Shown one piece after another: positions 13,597-25,154 of a stretch of 64,000 nucleotides of DNA. A program made the translations under genes and the position numbers. The stretch is from Persicaria tinctoria (taxonomy: Eukaryota > Streptophyta > Magnoliopsida > Caryophyllales > Polygonaceae), in contig JBANSL010000001.1 in the NCBI GenBank assembly GCA_037127255.1, positions 36,943,001 through 37,007,000 of the forward strand, in the 5' to 3' direction. Positions within the stretch are counted from its first letter, which is position 1. Each line of letters starts with the position of its first letter. The notes beneath the pieces were generated by a model, which was not told where the DNA came from, made no database searches, and saw nothing but the letters and a program-made list of their open reading frames with translations.

Positions 13597-16500
13597 TGTA
13601 ACGTCCCGGGATTATGATTCCCGAGTTACGTTTCGAGGGATGAAACCCCTCGTTGGGATCTTGCGCCCCGAGTACAGGTTGAATGTTTTAAATCGAAGAT
13701 GTGTAGTTTAAAGTTGGATTTCGCACCCAAATCTAGAAGGTCCGTGGGAGACCCCGGGGTAAGCCCCTGTACCTGTCCTAAGTCTACAACGCGGGAAATC
13801 CTTTATCATGCAAAGAGCATAAGTTCTGAAAGTGATACAACCAGTGCCACGGCAGAGCTGGTTCAAAATAAAGTATAATTAGAGAGAAATCCTAAAAGCG
13901 TGAATCTGGTGAAGTCAGGTTTCAAACACTCACTCTCCGCCATATGAATAGACCCCGTCATAACAGTACAAAATCAAGCAGTGTATCGGGTACCTGAAAC
14001 TATACCACCATGTCAGGCCAAGAGTCCTCCCGCGGGTCCTCTGACCGCGCTGAGGACATATAATACGCCTATACCTAGAATAAAGATGCCTTCATGCAGT
14101 ACTGGAATATTAACCACACTATCATGTTCCTAACTCATATGTGCAGAATATTAAGTAAGGCCTTAACTAAGAATACCAAGTGGTATATCCCTCTTCTACC
14201 ACCACCCCCCTTCTAAGTAGGGTGAAGACTGGCCAGTTCGATTCCATAGCATATCAATTCTCATCATCATATCATATCATATCTCATGTTCATCTCGTAT
14301 CTCGTGATATATAGAATTGACTCGAGGAGGACAACACCCGATGAAGCTGGGCTGCCCTATGACCCTAGCAAGGACTCTAGGACCCACAGATAACGGCCGT
14401 TCTGTATTCAAATGCATACAGAATAAGAATGATCATTCGTATGTGCAATTCCTAAGCATGATACTACATGACATGCTCTTATGCATATGAAACACCTACA
14501 TACTATATGACACATCAGACAGGAGGTACTGGTTACTGAGTAAGCCCCGGAGGTACTTACCTGGCTAGCAGATCGGGAACAGAATAATCCATCACACAGT
14601 ATTCACAATCACAGCGTATCATCTAGTACATAACGGAATATACATAAGTCTACATCCAACTATTAAGCACTCAAGCACACATCAATCAATAGAACAAGTA
14701 ACATATAATACAAATCATTTCATCGCATCATCCGCTCCTCAAGACCACATCGTTCTCCATAATTCATTCAACCATTTTCGCATGTTCATATTCATCATTT
14801 CCGCATATACCTCAATGGTTCATCAAAATCATAAGATATAATTTGTGTGATATAAAATCCTACTAGATCGTCATAATCATCCAACATTTAATCCCATATA
14901 ATAATTCACCCCACGTCATGCTATTAGTCATGCATATCATATTGTTAGTCAAACTATCATATTATCATGCTAGTTAGTCATCGAATAAGTCTTATTCCCA
15001 GGTTAGTTTCAGAACCGTTTCAAATCCCCGTTAAATAATTAAGTATTCCTACCCTTGAAAATACTCGTCAAATTCCCTTTTAAATTTATTTATTAGATTA
15101 CTTTCCAACCTTGAAATTCTTTTCCAAATTCTTTATAAATATTTAAGTCCCAATAATATATTTTAAATCTCAAATAGTATTACATGATATTTTAAATGCC
15201 ATTTATTTAACACTTTTATAAATGATTTCCAAATCCTCTAAAATCCCGACCATTTTTATTTAATAAATCAACCCTTATAATTCTCCCCAAAATATAATAA
15301 TTTAAATACCGCTAATTAGTTAAATAATAAGCAGATAACCCGAACCGAACCAAACCCATTTAAATCCAACCGAATCGAACCCGCTAAACTTTCATCCCCA
15401 AACCGGCCAAATAATATAACAAAATAAAATAATAATATATGGAAAGGGCCCCACATATCATCTTCTTCCTCAGATTCAATTTGAAGTTGCTCCCGCTTGC
15501 GCCATGGCTTCGCTCGACAACTCCCGTCGGCCCGCCTCTCGTGCTCGCACTCGCCGCTGCTCGACTCCGCACCCGACTGGTCGCTGCTCGCCTCTGCTCA
15601 CCCGCGCTCGCTGTTCGTTGCTTGCTTGTGCTCTCGCCTGCGCTCGCCTCACCTCGCGATCGATGCGCTCGCCTCGCACTCTCGACCTCGCTCTCGAGCT
15701 GCCGGAGCTCTCGAGAGTTCGTATGACTCCTCGCACTCAGCTCTCGCTCACCCCCAATTAGTCCAAACATCAAAAGGATTCAAGTCATCGAATGAGAAAA
15801 AAAAGAAGGCCCGGGAGCTCACCGACGGATTCGCGACTTTGGAGCTCTCGATCGGAGGTCTGGGCATCGTCGGAGGCTCGCGATGGCTCGTCGGACCTGC
15901 GTCGTACATGGGTGAGCATGTTGGTAGGGCTCGAGAGTGGTTTGGCTCGGAAATGAAGGAGAACGGCTTACCGGAACGTTATACGCGCTCGAACAGGGGA
16001 GAAGATGGTTCGGTGGCTCGTCGGCGGCGCTGGCGGCTCCTGGGTGGCGTTGGGCAGCTCCGGATGCTGGGGGTGACCCCAAGGAGGTGTTGAGGGCTGC
16101 TGATGGTCCTTGGGAAAGGAGATTTAAGGGGAAAGTTGAAGAGTGAGGTGGTTCGGCGCTACGGTGATGGCTGTGATGCTGCTTCAGGTGGAGAATATGG
16201 TGCGTGATGGGGATGGTGTATTGATCAGCAAAAGTATGGAGGGAGAGGGAGTTGGTGAAAGTGATGGTGAGGAGTGTGATGTGAAGGAAGAATGACGGGG
16301 AGAGGGATTGTCTTTGAATAGGTAAGGTGAAGTGTGGGAGTTGGTGAAGATGGAGTGTAGGATTGGTTAATAAATACCCAGTAATAAATCCCGAATAAGT
16401 GAATTTCGAATACCGCAATTAGTTTTTAATGTTAGTTTTTCCGACTCTCGTTCTCTCGATCAATTAGATTTTTAAAATCGACAAGGATATCGCCATCTGA

Positions 16501-16658
16501 TAATTATTTTAAATTCTCAATGTGAAAGGATGGAATCGTTCGTCAAATAATTTATTCCGGTCGGAATCCGCTAAATGAGTTTTAAAATAAATTTAAGTTT
16601 ATTTTTAATTCTCTTTTTCCAAAAAAAAAATTAGGATTTGAAAATCTGATCCTTTACA
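13597..16658 (-). repeat. 5' LTR of element II (3.06 kb)
   Basis: It is the partner of 5680-8726 and includes the GC-rich island at about 15459-16150. Just before its last bases it has about 35 extra bases, including an A10 run at 16621, that the other LTR lacks. The LTR ends TTTACA at 16658 and is followed by the target duplication CGGAT. Confidence 0.9.
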
Positions 16659-16663
16659 CGGAT

Positions 16664-16796
16664 AATCCAGTAGGATTGAGTAACAAAAGATGCGAGCGAC
16701 GAGCACTCTTAGGAACCATACTCCGATTACAGATGGAATATGATATAGCTTGAATTAATTGTGATCACTATAAAGCTTTGTTTTCACTATGTTAAC

Positions 16797-16836
<40 letters not shown>
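16664..16836 (-). repeat. 5' LTR of element I, second segment with TG/TA microsatellite
   Basis: The outer LTR continues after the element II target duplication. Its last part, 16801-16836, is a (TG)n(TA)n microsatellite into which the inverted-repeat transposon at 16837 is inserted. Confidence 0.65.
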
Positions 16837-18007
16837 GGGTAAATTGAAGGAAACCACCCTTAAAATAGTGCACTTTGCTCAAAACCGCCCTTACATATGA
16901 AATTATAGTAAACCACCCACTAAATACACTCTCTTAGCAAAAGACCACCTCTCTTTTGATTCCGTTAGGTTTTTGGTCAATGGTCTGTTAAATCATATTA
17001 AATTACCATTATATCCTTAAATTTAATGGAAGAAATTGAAATATGATAAAGAGGGGTAGTTGTTCATCTCTTTGAACAAGCAGGAAGCAAAGAGAAAGGG
17101 GGAGTCACTGTAGCCCCAGCCACCATACATTGTCGTCGCCCTCACACATCGTCGGTTCGTGCCAACAGTCATTGCTTTCTTCAATTAGTTTGTTTGAAAA
17201 CCAATTGCAGGTGTGGCCGCATGGGAAACCTTATCTTGCTCACCATTAGTCCAATTTCGCCATCTATCACCACCGCAGCTCCTAATGTCGATCTACAACT
17301 TCACCATCTTCTACTTCCTTCATTTATGTTGAGTCGAGCTCGTCGTCGGACTCGCCGTATCTACCGCTAGATCTGAGTTGATGATTAAAAGAAGGAAATC
17401 TCAACAATACCACACCACGCTCGCTCGTCGTTTACACCCACATCGGACTCTTTTCCTTTTTCCAGTTTAATTGACCTTCTATAGTTCTATTTTTGGTCGA
17501 CCTTCGACCTAGCCTCTCTAATTTGGTTTCAATTTGGAGTTTGAGTAGATGTGATTTTTAGTGTTGGGTTTGAGTACTTTTCGGTTACCGATTCAACGTT
17601 TTAGGGTTTTACGTTTATGAATTTGCTTTTGTTTATGGGATTTATGCTTAATTATTGATGGTTTCTTTCAAATTCCTCCATTAATTTGTAATTGCAATTT
17701 GATGGAGAAAGTAAAGTTTTCTCAATTAATTTATGTATTTGAAACATGATGTTTAAAGGCAGGCCTCGATTCAGATCTATTTAACTCTTTGGATTGATTT
17801 GAAGTGCATTCAATCGAAAATTAGATATTGAAACATGGGTATTTTAGTCATTTTCATTCAAATTTAACTAGAAACTTAACAGGTTAGAGAATGGGTGGCA
17901 TTTTGCTAACTGAGTTATTCTAAAGGGTGGTTTGTCACAATTTTACATCTAAGGGGTGGTTATGTGCAATATGTCAGATTTAAGGGGTGGTTTTATGCAG
18001 TTTACCC
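16837..18007. mobile_element. Non-autonomous TIR DNA transposon, MULE-like (1.17 kb)
   Basis: The ends are long imperfect inverted repeats: GGGTAAATTG with repeated ACCACCCTTA blocks on the left, and TTTACCC with TAAGGGGTGGTTT blocks on the right, similar over roughly 130 bp. The flanks (ATATATATA and ATATATATC) match at 8 of 9 positions, which would suit a Mutator-type 9 bp duplication. However, the site is an AT microsatellite, so the match is weak evidence. The core (about 17090-17400) is more GC-rich and gene-like in composition but has no long ORF. No transposase is present. The superfamily is inferred from the long TIRs. Confidence 0.7.
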
Positions 18008-21000
18008 ATATATATCACACTCTTCGCTCACTTCCTCACGTTGAGTAGGTTAAAACAAATATTGATATAACGCACACTTCACTCACTTCCTCACGTTGAG
18101 TCACTTAAACAAAAGTTTATATGCTTTACACGTTTACCACTCTTAATATGAGTTGAATGTTTTACATCACACATTGTTCATTATAATATGATACCGGCCC
18201 CGCTCTCACTAGTAGTTAGCAGCCTACTACCGGAGGTAGTGTAACATTTCTCTACGGAAATGTATTAGTTTCATGAAACCCTTTATAGACCGGACACACA
18301 CAGTCCCGACATGTTTCCATTATTTTTATTACTTTACATATTACATTCACTTTACTTTGCATTGATTTACACGTTTTATTTGATTGATCTTGATTCAATT
18401 GAGTTCCAATCGTAACACACAATCCTCACATTGTTAACTATTTACTTAAGACATCCTAGGTGATCACACAACACAATATAACCCATGTTATTTATAGGTA
18501 ACATGGATATCAAATGAAATTAAAGCAATTAAAATAAAAGGATGGAAACATCAAAGAAAAGGCATGTTCCATACCTAACCAATTAGCATGAAAGAAAAAG
18601 AATAAATCATGCTTTAAATAAACGGTGGGTAACTATATTATTTTAAGGTCACCCAATTAAACTTGTCAAACTCAAACTGAACGGTAAATAAATCACACAA
18701 GCAGGTGAATTGTAATTTATTTTATTTAACTTGGCAAGCTATCAAAGGCAGGAAAACAAACAAGACACGAAGGCACCAATTGAGCAGAAAGGCTCGGAAT
18801 GTCACTTGCCTGATTCGTCTTGTTGGATTTCGGTACCAACTATGGAGTTCAAAGTACTTGGTGACGGAGTTGACAGAGTCTATGGACATCTCTATATGTA
18901 TGAAATACAAGACATAAGGAAGTATTTAATAATTGGAATTTTAATAAACGGATCTAACTTATTTAATTCGACTAAAAATTGAATTAATTTAAGGAGTCGG
19001 AAATAATACCAAGATGATCTCCTTGGGACCCTCGAACATTGAGGATGGGTAGAGGTTCGACGATGACGCTGCGGATTAAGGAGATTGTGCGAGTTAGAAC
19101 AATATCTAAAACTGCGGGATAATTTCTGAAATTTTAGAAACTAAAATAGGGGCATATTTTACAAACACTGAAACTGTGGGAGGTTTCGCGTAATTATACC
19201 ATCTCCTACAACAGCCCGACAGTCACCTTCTCGCAGCTTCAACAGTGTTTTTCGGGGATCTTCTGGCGGCTTGTTCTCGTTGCACAGAGTTCCGATTGAT
19301 GCGTATGACATATGAAACTAACAAGTGCAATCTCTACTTCAGCCTGGCTGTATTAGTTTTGTCGAAGGGTGGACGAAAATGTCGAGACAAGTGCCTGAAC
19401 CGTAGCTGCGATTTGTTGGCGATTTGAACAAAACAGCACCCGCACACATATGCTTGGTTAGGTAAGTTCGACCCCAAATTGATATGGTTTAGGATCAACG
19501 AATAAAGTTTTTTCAACTTACCGATTGAACATGGATATGTGATGTTTGATACGCCTTGGGTCGCAGTCCCAATCGACGACTAGAACCGCAACGTCTGATG
19601 CATAAACATCCTCACTCGGTTAGTTTCGATCGGAGCCTCGATCTCAAAATAGAAACTAAAGAATTAGGCACCGGTTCTCTTACTGATTATGGGGAATGGA
19701 TCTGCCATACAAGACCTAGAATGAAACAGTTGATGTTAATTAACCATCTGAGATAGTCGGTTAACTAACGAATTGAAATATGAAATCGAGTTCGAATGAT
19801 AACATCTCACCAAGGTATATTCGGGGACTTAGAATGGAGGCTGCAGGACGCCATAGGGGTTTCGAGTAAAGGCAATGGCATGACGGCGATGCAAGCTTGA
19901 CGAGGCACTAATGACAGCAACAACGGTCCAGTATGGAGGCATCGACGGAGCTCGAAAGGTGGTTGTGTTGAGCATCCAGAAGCACAGAGACAACACTGCT
20001 GGTCTTCTTTCGGAGCCAGTTCGGTCGTCCTGGCTGCGCGGTACCTCTCCTGGGGACTCCTAGGTGCAGTGGTGGTCGACAACGGTGGTGGAGCAGGAGG
20101 ATTCGGCGGCAACTTCGTTTGAAGGATGAGATGGGGTGAGTTGTTTAGGGTCAATCCGGGGTTTGGCGTAGCTCTTACGGGGATTGGATTAGGATCACTA
20201 ATCTCAAAATTGGTTAATGGAATCAGATACGTATCACTTTAGGAAGGTTTTAGAGTTGATTCGGCCGAGATACCGGGCGAGATTTGAGGAGCTAAAATTC
20301 TACGTGATTCGACAGGGAAAGGGGAACGGTCTGGTGAACCAGGTTCACCATTTTTTTTTCTTTATTTGATGGTTCGGTTCACTTGAACCAAAAGAAAACC
20401 GGTTCAAGTCCTTTTTCAATTTATAAATATATATGTATATCCGAAAAATGATTTATTAAAATTCTACATAAATTAAATAACAAAACACATATACTAAAAT
20501 ACATTTTATTTTGCATAACATAATTTTTCTCAGTCTTTATATTAAATATTTTACGTAAATTAAAATAAATTATAATTATGAATCCTTCCTTATTTTTTTA
20601 AGAAAATATATATCACTTTGTCTTAAAACACTATAACTTAAAAATTGATTTATTTACTATTTATGCACCTAAGATAAAATATCTTTAAACTAGTTATAAA
20701 ACTTATATATATCCACTTTAAAATTTCTAAGTTCAAAATAAAATAATTTTTATTACGAAAATTATATTTACTTGAAACGAAATACCCAAAGATAATTTGG
20801 GGTATTTCATATCTCCCTCCTTAAAAATGAGTTTCGTCCCGAAACTTAGAAAATGAAAAGAAATAGGGAGAAGAGGTATAAAGGGACAGTACGATACTGA
20901 GATGTTTTAACATTGATCACGAAAGAAACTAAGAGTTAACGAGCAGAAGCTTAGAATTGAATCTGAACAATCTCTCGTTATTTTAAAATATATGTAATGT

Positions 21001-21139
21001 TACCTTATAAAATAATTATGTTAGAAATTATGTATATAAATAACTAAAACAAAATGAAATGTTCCGAAAATAATTTGGGGATATAATATAAAGAAAATAT
21101 TATTATTTGAACTATAAAAGAAATACCCAAAAAATAATT
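18008..21139 (-). repeat. 5' LTR of element I, third segment (truncated at its end)
   Basis: 18917-21139 repeats window positions 1-2228. The copy stops in AATAATT at 21139, about 15 bp before the expected LTR end, and is replaced by a palindrome and satellite array. The part 18008-18916 has no partner in the window because the left LTR starts outside it. Confidence 0.75.
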
Positions 21140-21175
21140 CTTATAAGAATGCTATATAGCATTCTTATAAGAATT
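21136..21175. repeat. 40 bp perfect palindrome at the LTR/satellite junction
   Basis: Two 20-base arms (right arm ATAGCATTCTTATAAGAATT) are exact reverse complements with no loop. The right arm belongs to the satellite monomer that follows, and the left arm overlaps the last bases of the broken LTR. Confidence 0.9.
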
Positions 21176-22540
21176 TATTAGTTAATATAATGCCTTATTA
21201 AAAATTTATTAGTTACTTATGTGAGTTTTTCTCAAAACATACTTTTATACTATTCTACTAAGAATTTATTACTTAATATAATTTTTTATTAAACATTTAT
21301 TAGACACGAGTATGAGTTTTTCTAAAAACATACTCTTATAGTATTCTAATAAGAATTTATTTCTTAATATAAGATTTTATTCAACACTTATTAGTTACTT
21401 ATATGAGTTTTCATCAAAATACACCCTTATAGCATTCTTATAAGAATTTATTAGTTAATATAAGGTCTTATTAAACATTTATTAGTTACTTATATGAGTT
21501 TTACCCAAAACATACCCTTATAGCATTCTAATAAGAATTTATTACTTAATAGAATGTTTTGTTAAACATTTATTAGACACTTATATGAGTTTTCCTCAAA
21601 CTCTTATAGTATTCTAATAAGAATTCATTACTTAATATAATGTTTTATTCAACACTTATTAGTTACTTATATGAGTTTTCATCAAAACATACCCTTATAG
21701 CATTCTTATAATGAATTTATTAGTTAATATACGGTCTTATTAAACATTTATTAGTTACTTATATGAGTTTTCCTCAAAACGTACCCTTATAGCATTCTAA
21801 TAAGAATTTATTACTTAATAGAATGTTTTATTAAACATTTATTAGACACTTATATGAGTTTTCCTCAAAACATACTCTTATAGTATTCTAATAAGAATTC
21901 ATTACTTAATATAAGGTTTTATTCAACACTTATTAGTTACTTATATGAGTTTTCATCAAAACATACCCTTATAGCATTCTTATAAGAATTTATTAGTTAA
22001 TATAAGGTTTTATTAAAGATTTATTAGTTACTTATATGAGTTTTTCTCAAAGCATACCCTTATAGCATTTTAAAAATAATTTATTACTTAATAGAATGTC
22101 TTATAGTATTTTCATAAGAATTTATTAGTTACTATATGATTTTGTTCAACACTTATTAGTTACTTTTATGAATATTCCTCAAAACTTACTTTTATAATAT
22201 TCTCATAAGAATTTATTACTTTTAAATTTTTTTAACTAATCACAATTCTGTATTATTATTTCTTTTTCTTTTTTCTCATAATCTCTTTCATACATTTATA
22301 TTTTTTCCCTTTTATTTTTTTTACCCATTTACTAACTATCTATATCTATATAATATCTTAATTTATAAAATTTTCGATGATGTGTCAATACCTCCTTAAT
22401 TTAAGGTTTATTAAATATTTATTAATCACTTATATGAGTTTTCCTCAAATCATAAATTGATAATATTCTCATAAGAATTTATTAATTAGTTAATATATGT
22501 TTTTTTTCAACACTTATTAATTTATATACATAAAAAATTC
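21140..22540. repeat. AT-rich satellite, 91 bp monomers in an A-B-C higher-order order
   Basis: Anchoring on the ACTTATATGAG word gives starts near 21215, 21306, 21397, 21488, 21579, 21664, 21757, 21848, 21939 and 22030. The spacing is 91 bp apart from one shortened unit. Three monomer types alternate: A has TTAGTTAATATAAGG and TTAGTTACTTAT, B has TTACTTAATAGAATG and TTAGACACTTAT, C has TTCAACACTTATTAGTTAC. They read ABC ABC ABC A, a higher-order unit of about 273 bp, then decayed units to about 22240. After an AT-rich gap, further degenerate copies lie at 22380-22540. Confidence 0.85.
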
Positions 22541-22544
22541 ATAG

Positions 22545-23202
22545 TCATATTTTGGGCTCATCAATGGGCCAATTGAGGATAGCATAGTCATATTTGGGCG
22601 CATAATAAATTAAAACTCATTTGAGCTCCCGTAAATGGCCACGGATTTACCCACGGATATGACCATAGCTGAAATCATGGCTATTGCGGATGAGCTCATT
22701 AATACGACGTACGATTGATATATTGGGCTTGCATTAATTGGGCTTTGACTATTTCTAACGGGCTTGACCGCCTATAAGGCTTCAACATTGATGGAATCAT
22801 ATTAATGATATATATCCGGCTCATCTACAATTAGTGACCCAAGACCCACTCACCACATGTTCATTTGATTTTCGATGATGAATAACCACGGATTTAGCTA
22901 AGGATATTGTATTGTGGCCATATCAGTATCGAAAACAGCCACGATAATCATGTTCGTGGCTACGTTCGTGGCTATTTACTGGTACTAACACATCGAGGAA
23001 CGAAATCAGCTACGGACATCTAGGTCGTTGCTAATACCCACGAATGTTTTGGCATGTCATACCAGGATGAGTATTAGCCACAAATATAGCCACGGTCAGG
23101 AACAACCGTGGCCAATGTCATCGCTAATGGCCACAAATACAGGGTTGCCTATAATCCGTGGCTAACCATCTGTAGCTATTTCTTGTTTTTTTTTTAGTAG
23201 TG
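22545..23202. mobile_element. CACTA-type transposon end (one terminus only)
   Basis: The right end reads TTTTTAGTAGTG at 23191-23202, the reverse complement of a CACTAC-type terminus. The preceding 600 bp hold many subterminal copies of TAGCCACGGA-like words in both orientations (near 22637, 22894, 22955 and 23070-23160), as expected of CACTA subterminal arrays. No matching CACTA start and no transposase are found to the left, so this is a truncated or non-autonomous copy. Confidence 0.65.
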
Positions 23203-23205
23203 TGT

Positions 23206-23920
23206 CAAAATGGAAAGCCTCTTCCCTTTCGCATGCAGGCAGGTAGAACAATTCTTATAAAAGCAAATCTCACCTCTTAAACCAATAATCTAATGTAATC
23301 ATTCCTCCTACCTAAAGGAATCCTCCAAACAATAGACCAAGTTAATAAGAATTTCTTTTGGAACAAACTACAATTTGAATGATATACTTCGCTGCTAAGT
23401 TGGGAAAAACTTTGCACCTCTAAAGCTCTAGAGCTGAGGGAATGGGATTCCAAAAGGCTGAAGAGATAAACATTTGCTTACAATTGAAACTACTTTGGAA
23501 AATAACCACGGATCCAGATAACATCTGGGTCAAGGTGATAGACGAAAAATACATGTAGAATGAATCAATAATGAAAAAAATCAAAGAACAATACTTCATG
23601 GCAATTCGAAAGATTACTACATTTACGAGACTACTTCGACAAAGGTCTTCTTTGGATTGGAGGAAATGGTGAATCTATAAATGTTTGGGCAGACCCGTGG
23701 ATTGACAACTTATCTTTATTACCCTTTCAGGAAAACCATAATAAGAATCTTCGATTTAATACATAGAATTCATTTGATTAGAATTCCTGAATGGAACACC
23801 CCGGACATACTAATTTGGAAATTAAATACCAATGGGAACTTCACTACAAAATCTGCATATAAACTATTTAATCAACCCATGATTGATACAAACAATTTTA
23901 ATTGGATTTGGCAACTCTAC
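23206..23920 (+). pseudogene. LINE (L1-type) reverse transcriptase C-terminal relic
   Basis: Conceptual translation across several frames gives the pattern seen after the RT domain of plant LINEs: a WKASSLSHAGR-like start, then GGNGESINVWADPWID. Next comes the zf-RVT-type stretch with GNFTTKSAYKLF and a W-x2-W pair before 23920. The longest open part is 23681-23941. Many stops and frameshifts show it is dead. The 5' part is missing at the CACTA end and the 3' part is cut by an LTR inserted at 23921. Confidence 0.8.
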
Positions 23921-25000
23921 TGTAACGGCCCAAGATTATGATTTCGGGTCACGTTTCGAGGGATGAAATCCCTCGTTAGGATCTTGCGCCCCGAGTACAG
24001 GTTGAAGGTTTGAAATTCTACTATAATGTTTTCAAGTGGGATTTCATACCCAAAATTCGAAGGGATCGTTGTAATCCCTGGGGAATTCCCATGTACCTGT
24101 CGTAGGTCTAAGCGTGAAGGACCAGTTGTCATAAAAATAACGAAATCAAGGTGTAATACAGGAGGGTGCCACGGCAGAGCCAAGTCAAAACCAAATCAAT
24201 AAGCGTATTGATCGAAATCTAATAGGCGAGGTTAGACCATTTCTTTGCAATCGCCCAAGAGAGTTCCCACGGCACGATCATACTGCAAAACAAACCTAAA
24301 AAAATATGTATGCGGGGCGGTGTTAGATCGAAGCCCTACGCAATATAATCCCAAACAAGCAGACACATACATACGCTAGTCCTAATAAAGATGCTTCTAG
24401 ATGCAAGGCGGAATATTAACACACTAACATGCTCCTAATATCAAGTGCATAAATATAATAAGGCCTTAGCACCGAATACCAAGTGATATATCCCTCTCCT
24501 ACCTCTACCCCCTTCCGATAGGGCGGAGACTGACCAACTCGTGAATGCATTCCATTATAATCGGGCGGCACGCATGCCCAACCCGTATCCACAATAAAGC
24601 TCGCAGTTAGCTCATAATATAAGTAAAGGAAGTTCCATGACTCGATTGACTCAGGATGGGACCCGATGGGACTGGGTCGTCCTATAACCTTAGCAAAGAC
24701 TCTAGTTACTTCACAGATAATGACCGTTCTGTTTACAAAAACAATGAGTAAGCGAATGCTCAATCATGAGTGCAATCCTAGCAGAATACTACATGGCATG
24801 CTTTATTATGAATGCAAGCACCTAGTATGCACATGGCTACAAGCAAGGAGCTCTATTTTCGAATCTGAGTGAGCTCATATAGGAACTCACCTGGAAGTGC
24901 AGAACAGCAAAAGGCAACAACTAGGTATACAGAAAGCCAACATGTCACAGATGTTCACCTAACACATATATAAGGAATATAAATAAGTCTACTTCTTGAA
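23921..25000 (-). repeat. Truncated LTR related to the element II LTR
   Basis: It starts TGTAACGGCCCAAG directly in the LINE relic and follows the element II LTR block by block, though clearly more diverged. Shared blocks include the GCGCCCCGAGTACAGGTTGA block, CACGGCAGAGCC, the GAATACCAAGTG-TATATCCCTC stretch and AATAAGTCTAC near 24980. Similarity stops near 25000, so about two thirds of the LTR is missing. No internal region or second LTR is attached. Confidence 0.75.
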
Positions 25001-25154
25001 GAAACTCGGACTAAAAAAGGCCTCCATTTTTAGTGGGACCCGGGAATAAACCCAGTGGAGCCTTTGATATTCCCAACGGGCTTACCTGACCTGTACCGAA
25101 ATAATCGATACGGCCCAACCTGTACCGCGGGAATAATTTTATTTAAGCGTTTTG
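25001..25154. other. Unassigned spacer before the Transposase_28-type gene
   Basis: About 150 bp with no ORF. It could be remains of the 3' LTR of the Tat-lineage element proposed at 25001-61605, or the 5' region of the gene at 25155. An AT-rich TTTTATTTAAG lies just upstream of the ATG. I see no decisive signal. Confidence 0.3.

Larger units (their letters stand above)
5680..16658 (-). mobile_element. Complete LARD-like non-autonomous LTR retrotransposon (element II)
   Basis: It is a full insertion: two long LTRs (5680-8726 and 13597-16658) in direct orientation, start TGTAACG, end TTTACA. Flanks are a 5 bp target duplication CGGAT (5675-5679 and 16659-16663). A primer-binding site complementary to initiator-Met tRNA lies at 13580-13591, and a purine-rich tract on the minus strand starts at 8727. 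The 4.87 kb interior has no gag, protease, RT or integrase reading frame. Very long LTRs, conserved termini and a non-coding core are the hallmarks of LARDs, which move using proteins of other elements. The LTRs differ by a few percent by eye, so insertion is not very recent. It sits inside the 5' LTR of element I. Confidence 0.9.
1..21139 (-). mobile_element. Outer non-coding LTR retrotransposon (element I), broken by later insertions
   Basis: Two long direct copies, 1-2228 and 18917-21139, match almost base for base and act as the ends of one element lying on the minus strand. A primer-binding site complementary to initiator-Met tRNA (5099-5110) sits 5 bp from an LTR that starts TGTAACACCCCC at 5116. 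Purine-rich tracts (seen as pyrimidines on the plus strand) lie at the other side, after 2228. The internal part (2229-5098) has no gag or pol, so the element is non-autonomous. The motif next to the LTR, ending in ACGAAACTTATTTT on the minus strand, is typical of Tekay/Del-type chromoviruses; that assignment is inference. The 5' LTR is split by the element at 5680-16658 and the transposon at 16837-18007. The left target-site duplication is outside the window and the right end is truncated. Confidence 0.75.

Noticed and set aside
15497..16093. 198-codon frame in the element II LTR
   Set aside because: It lies in the GC-rich low-complexity island, overlaps open frames on both strands, and the matching frame in the other LTR is shorter and broken. 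Best explained by composition.
16828..18016. Confident 9 bp target duplication for the inverted-repeat transposon
   Set aside because: The flanks match at 8 of 9 positions, but both are AT alternations in a microsatellite, so the match carries little weight.
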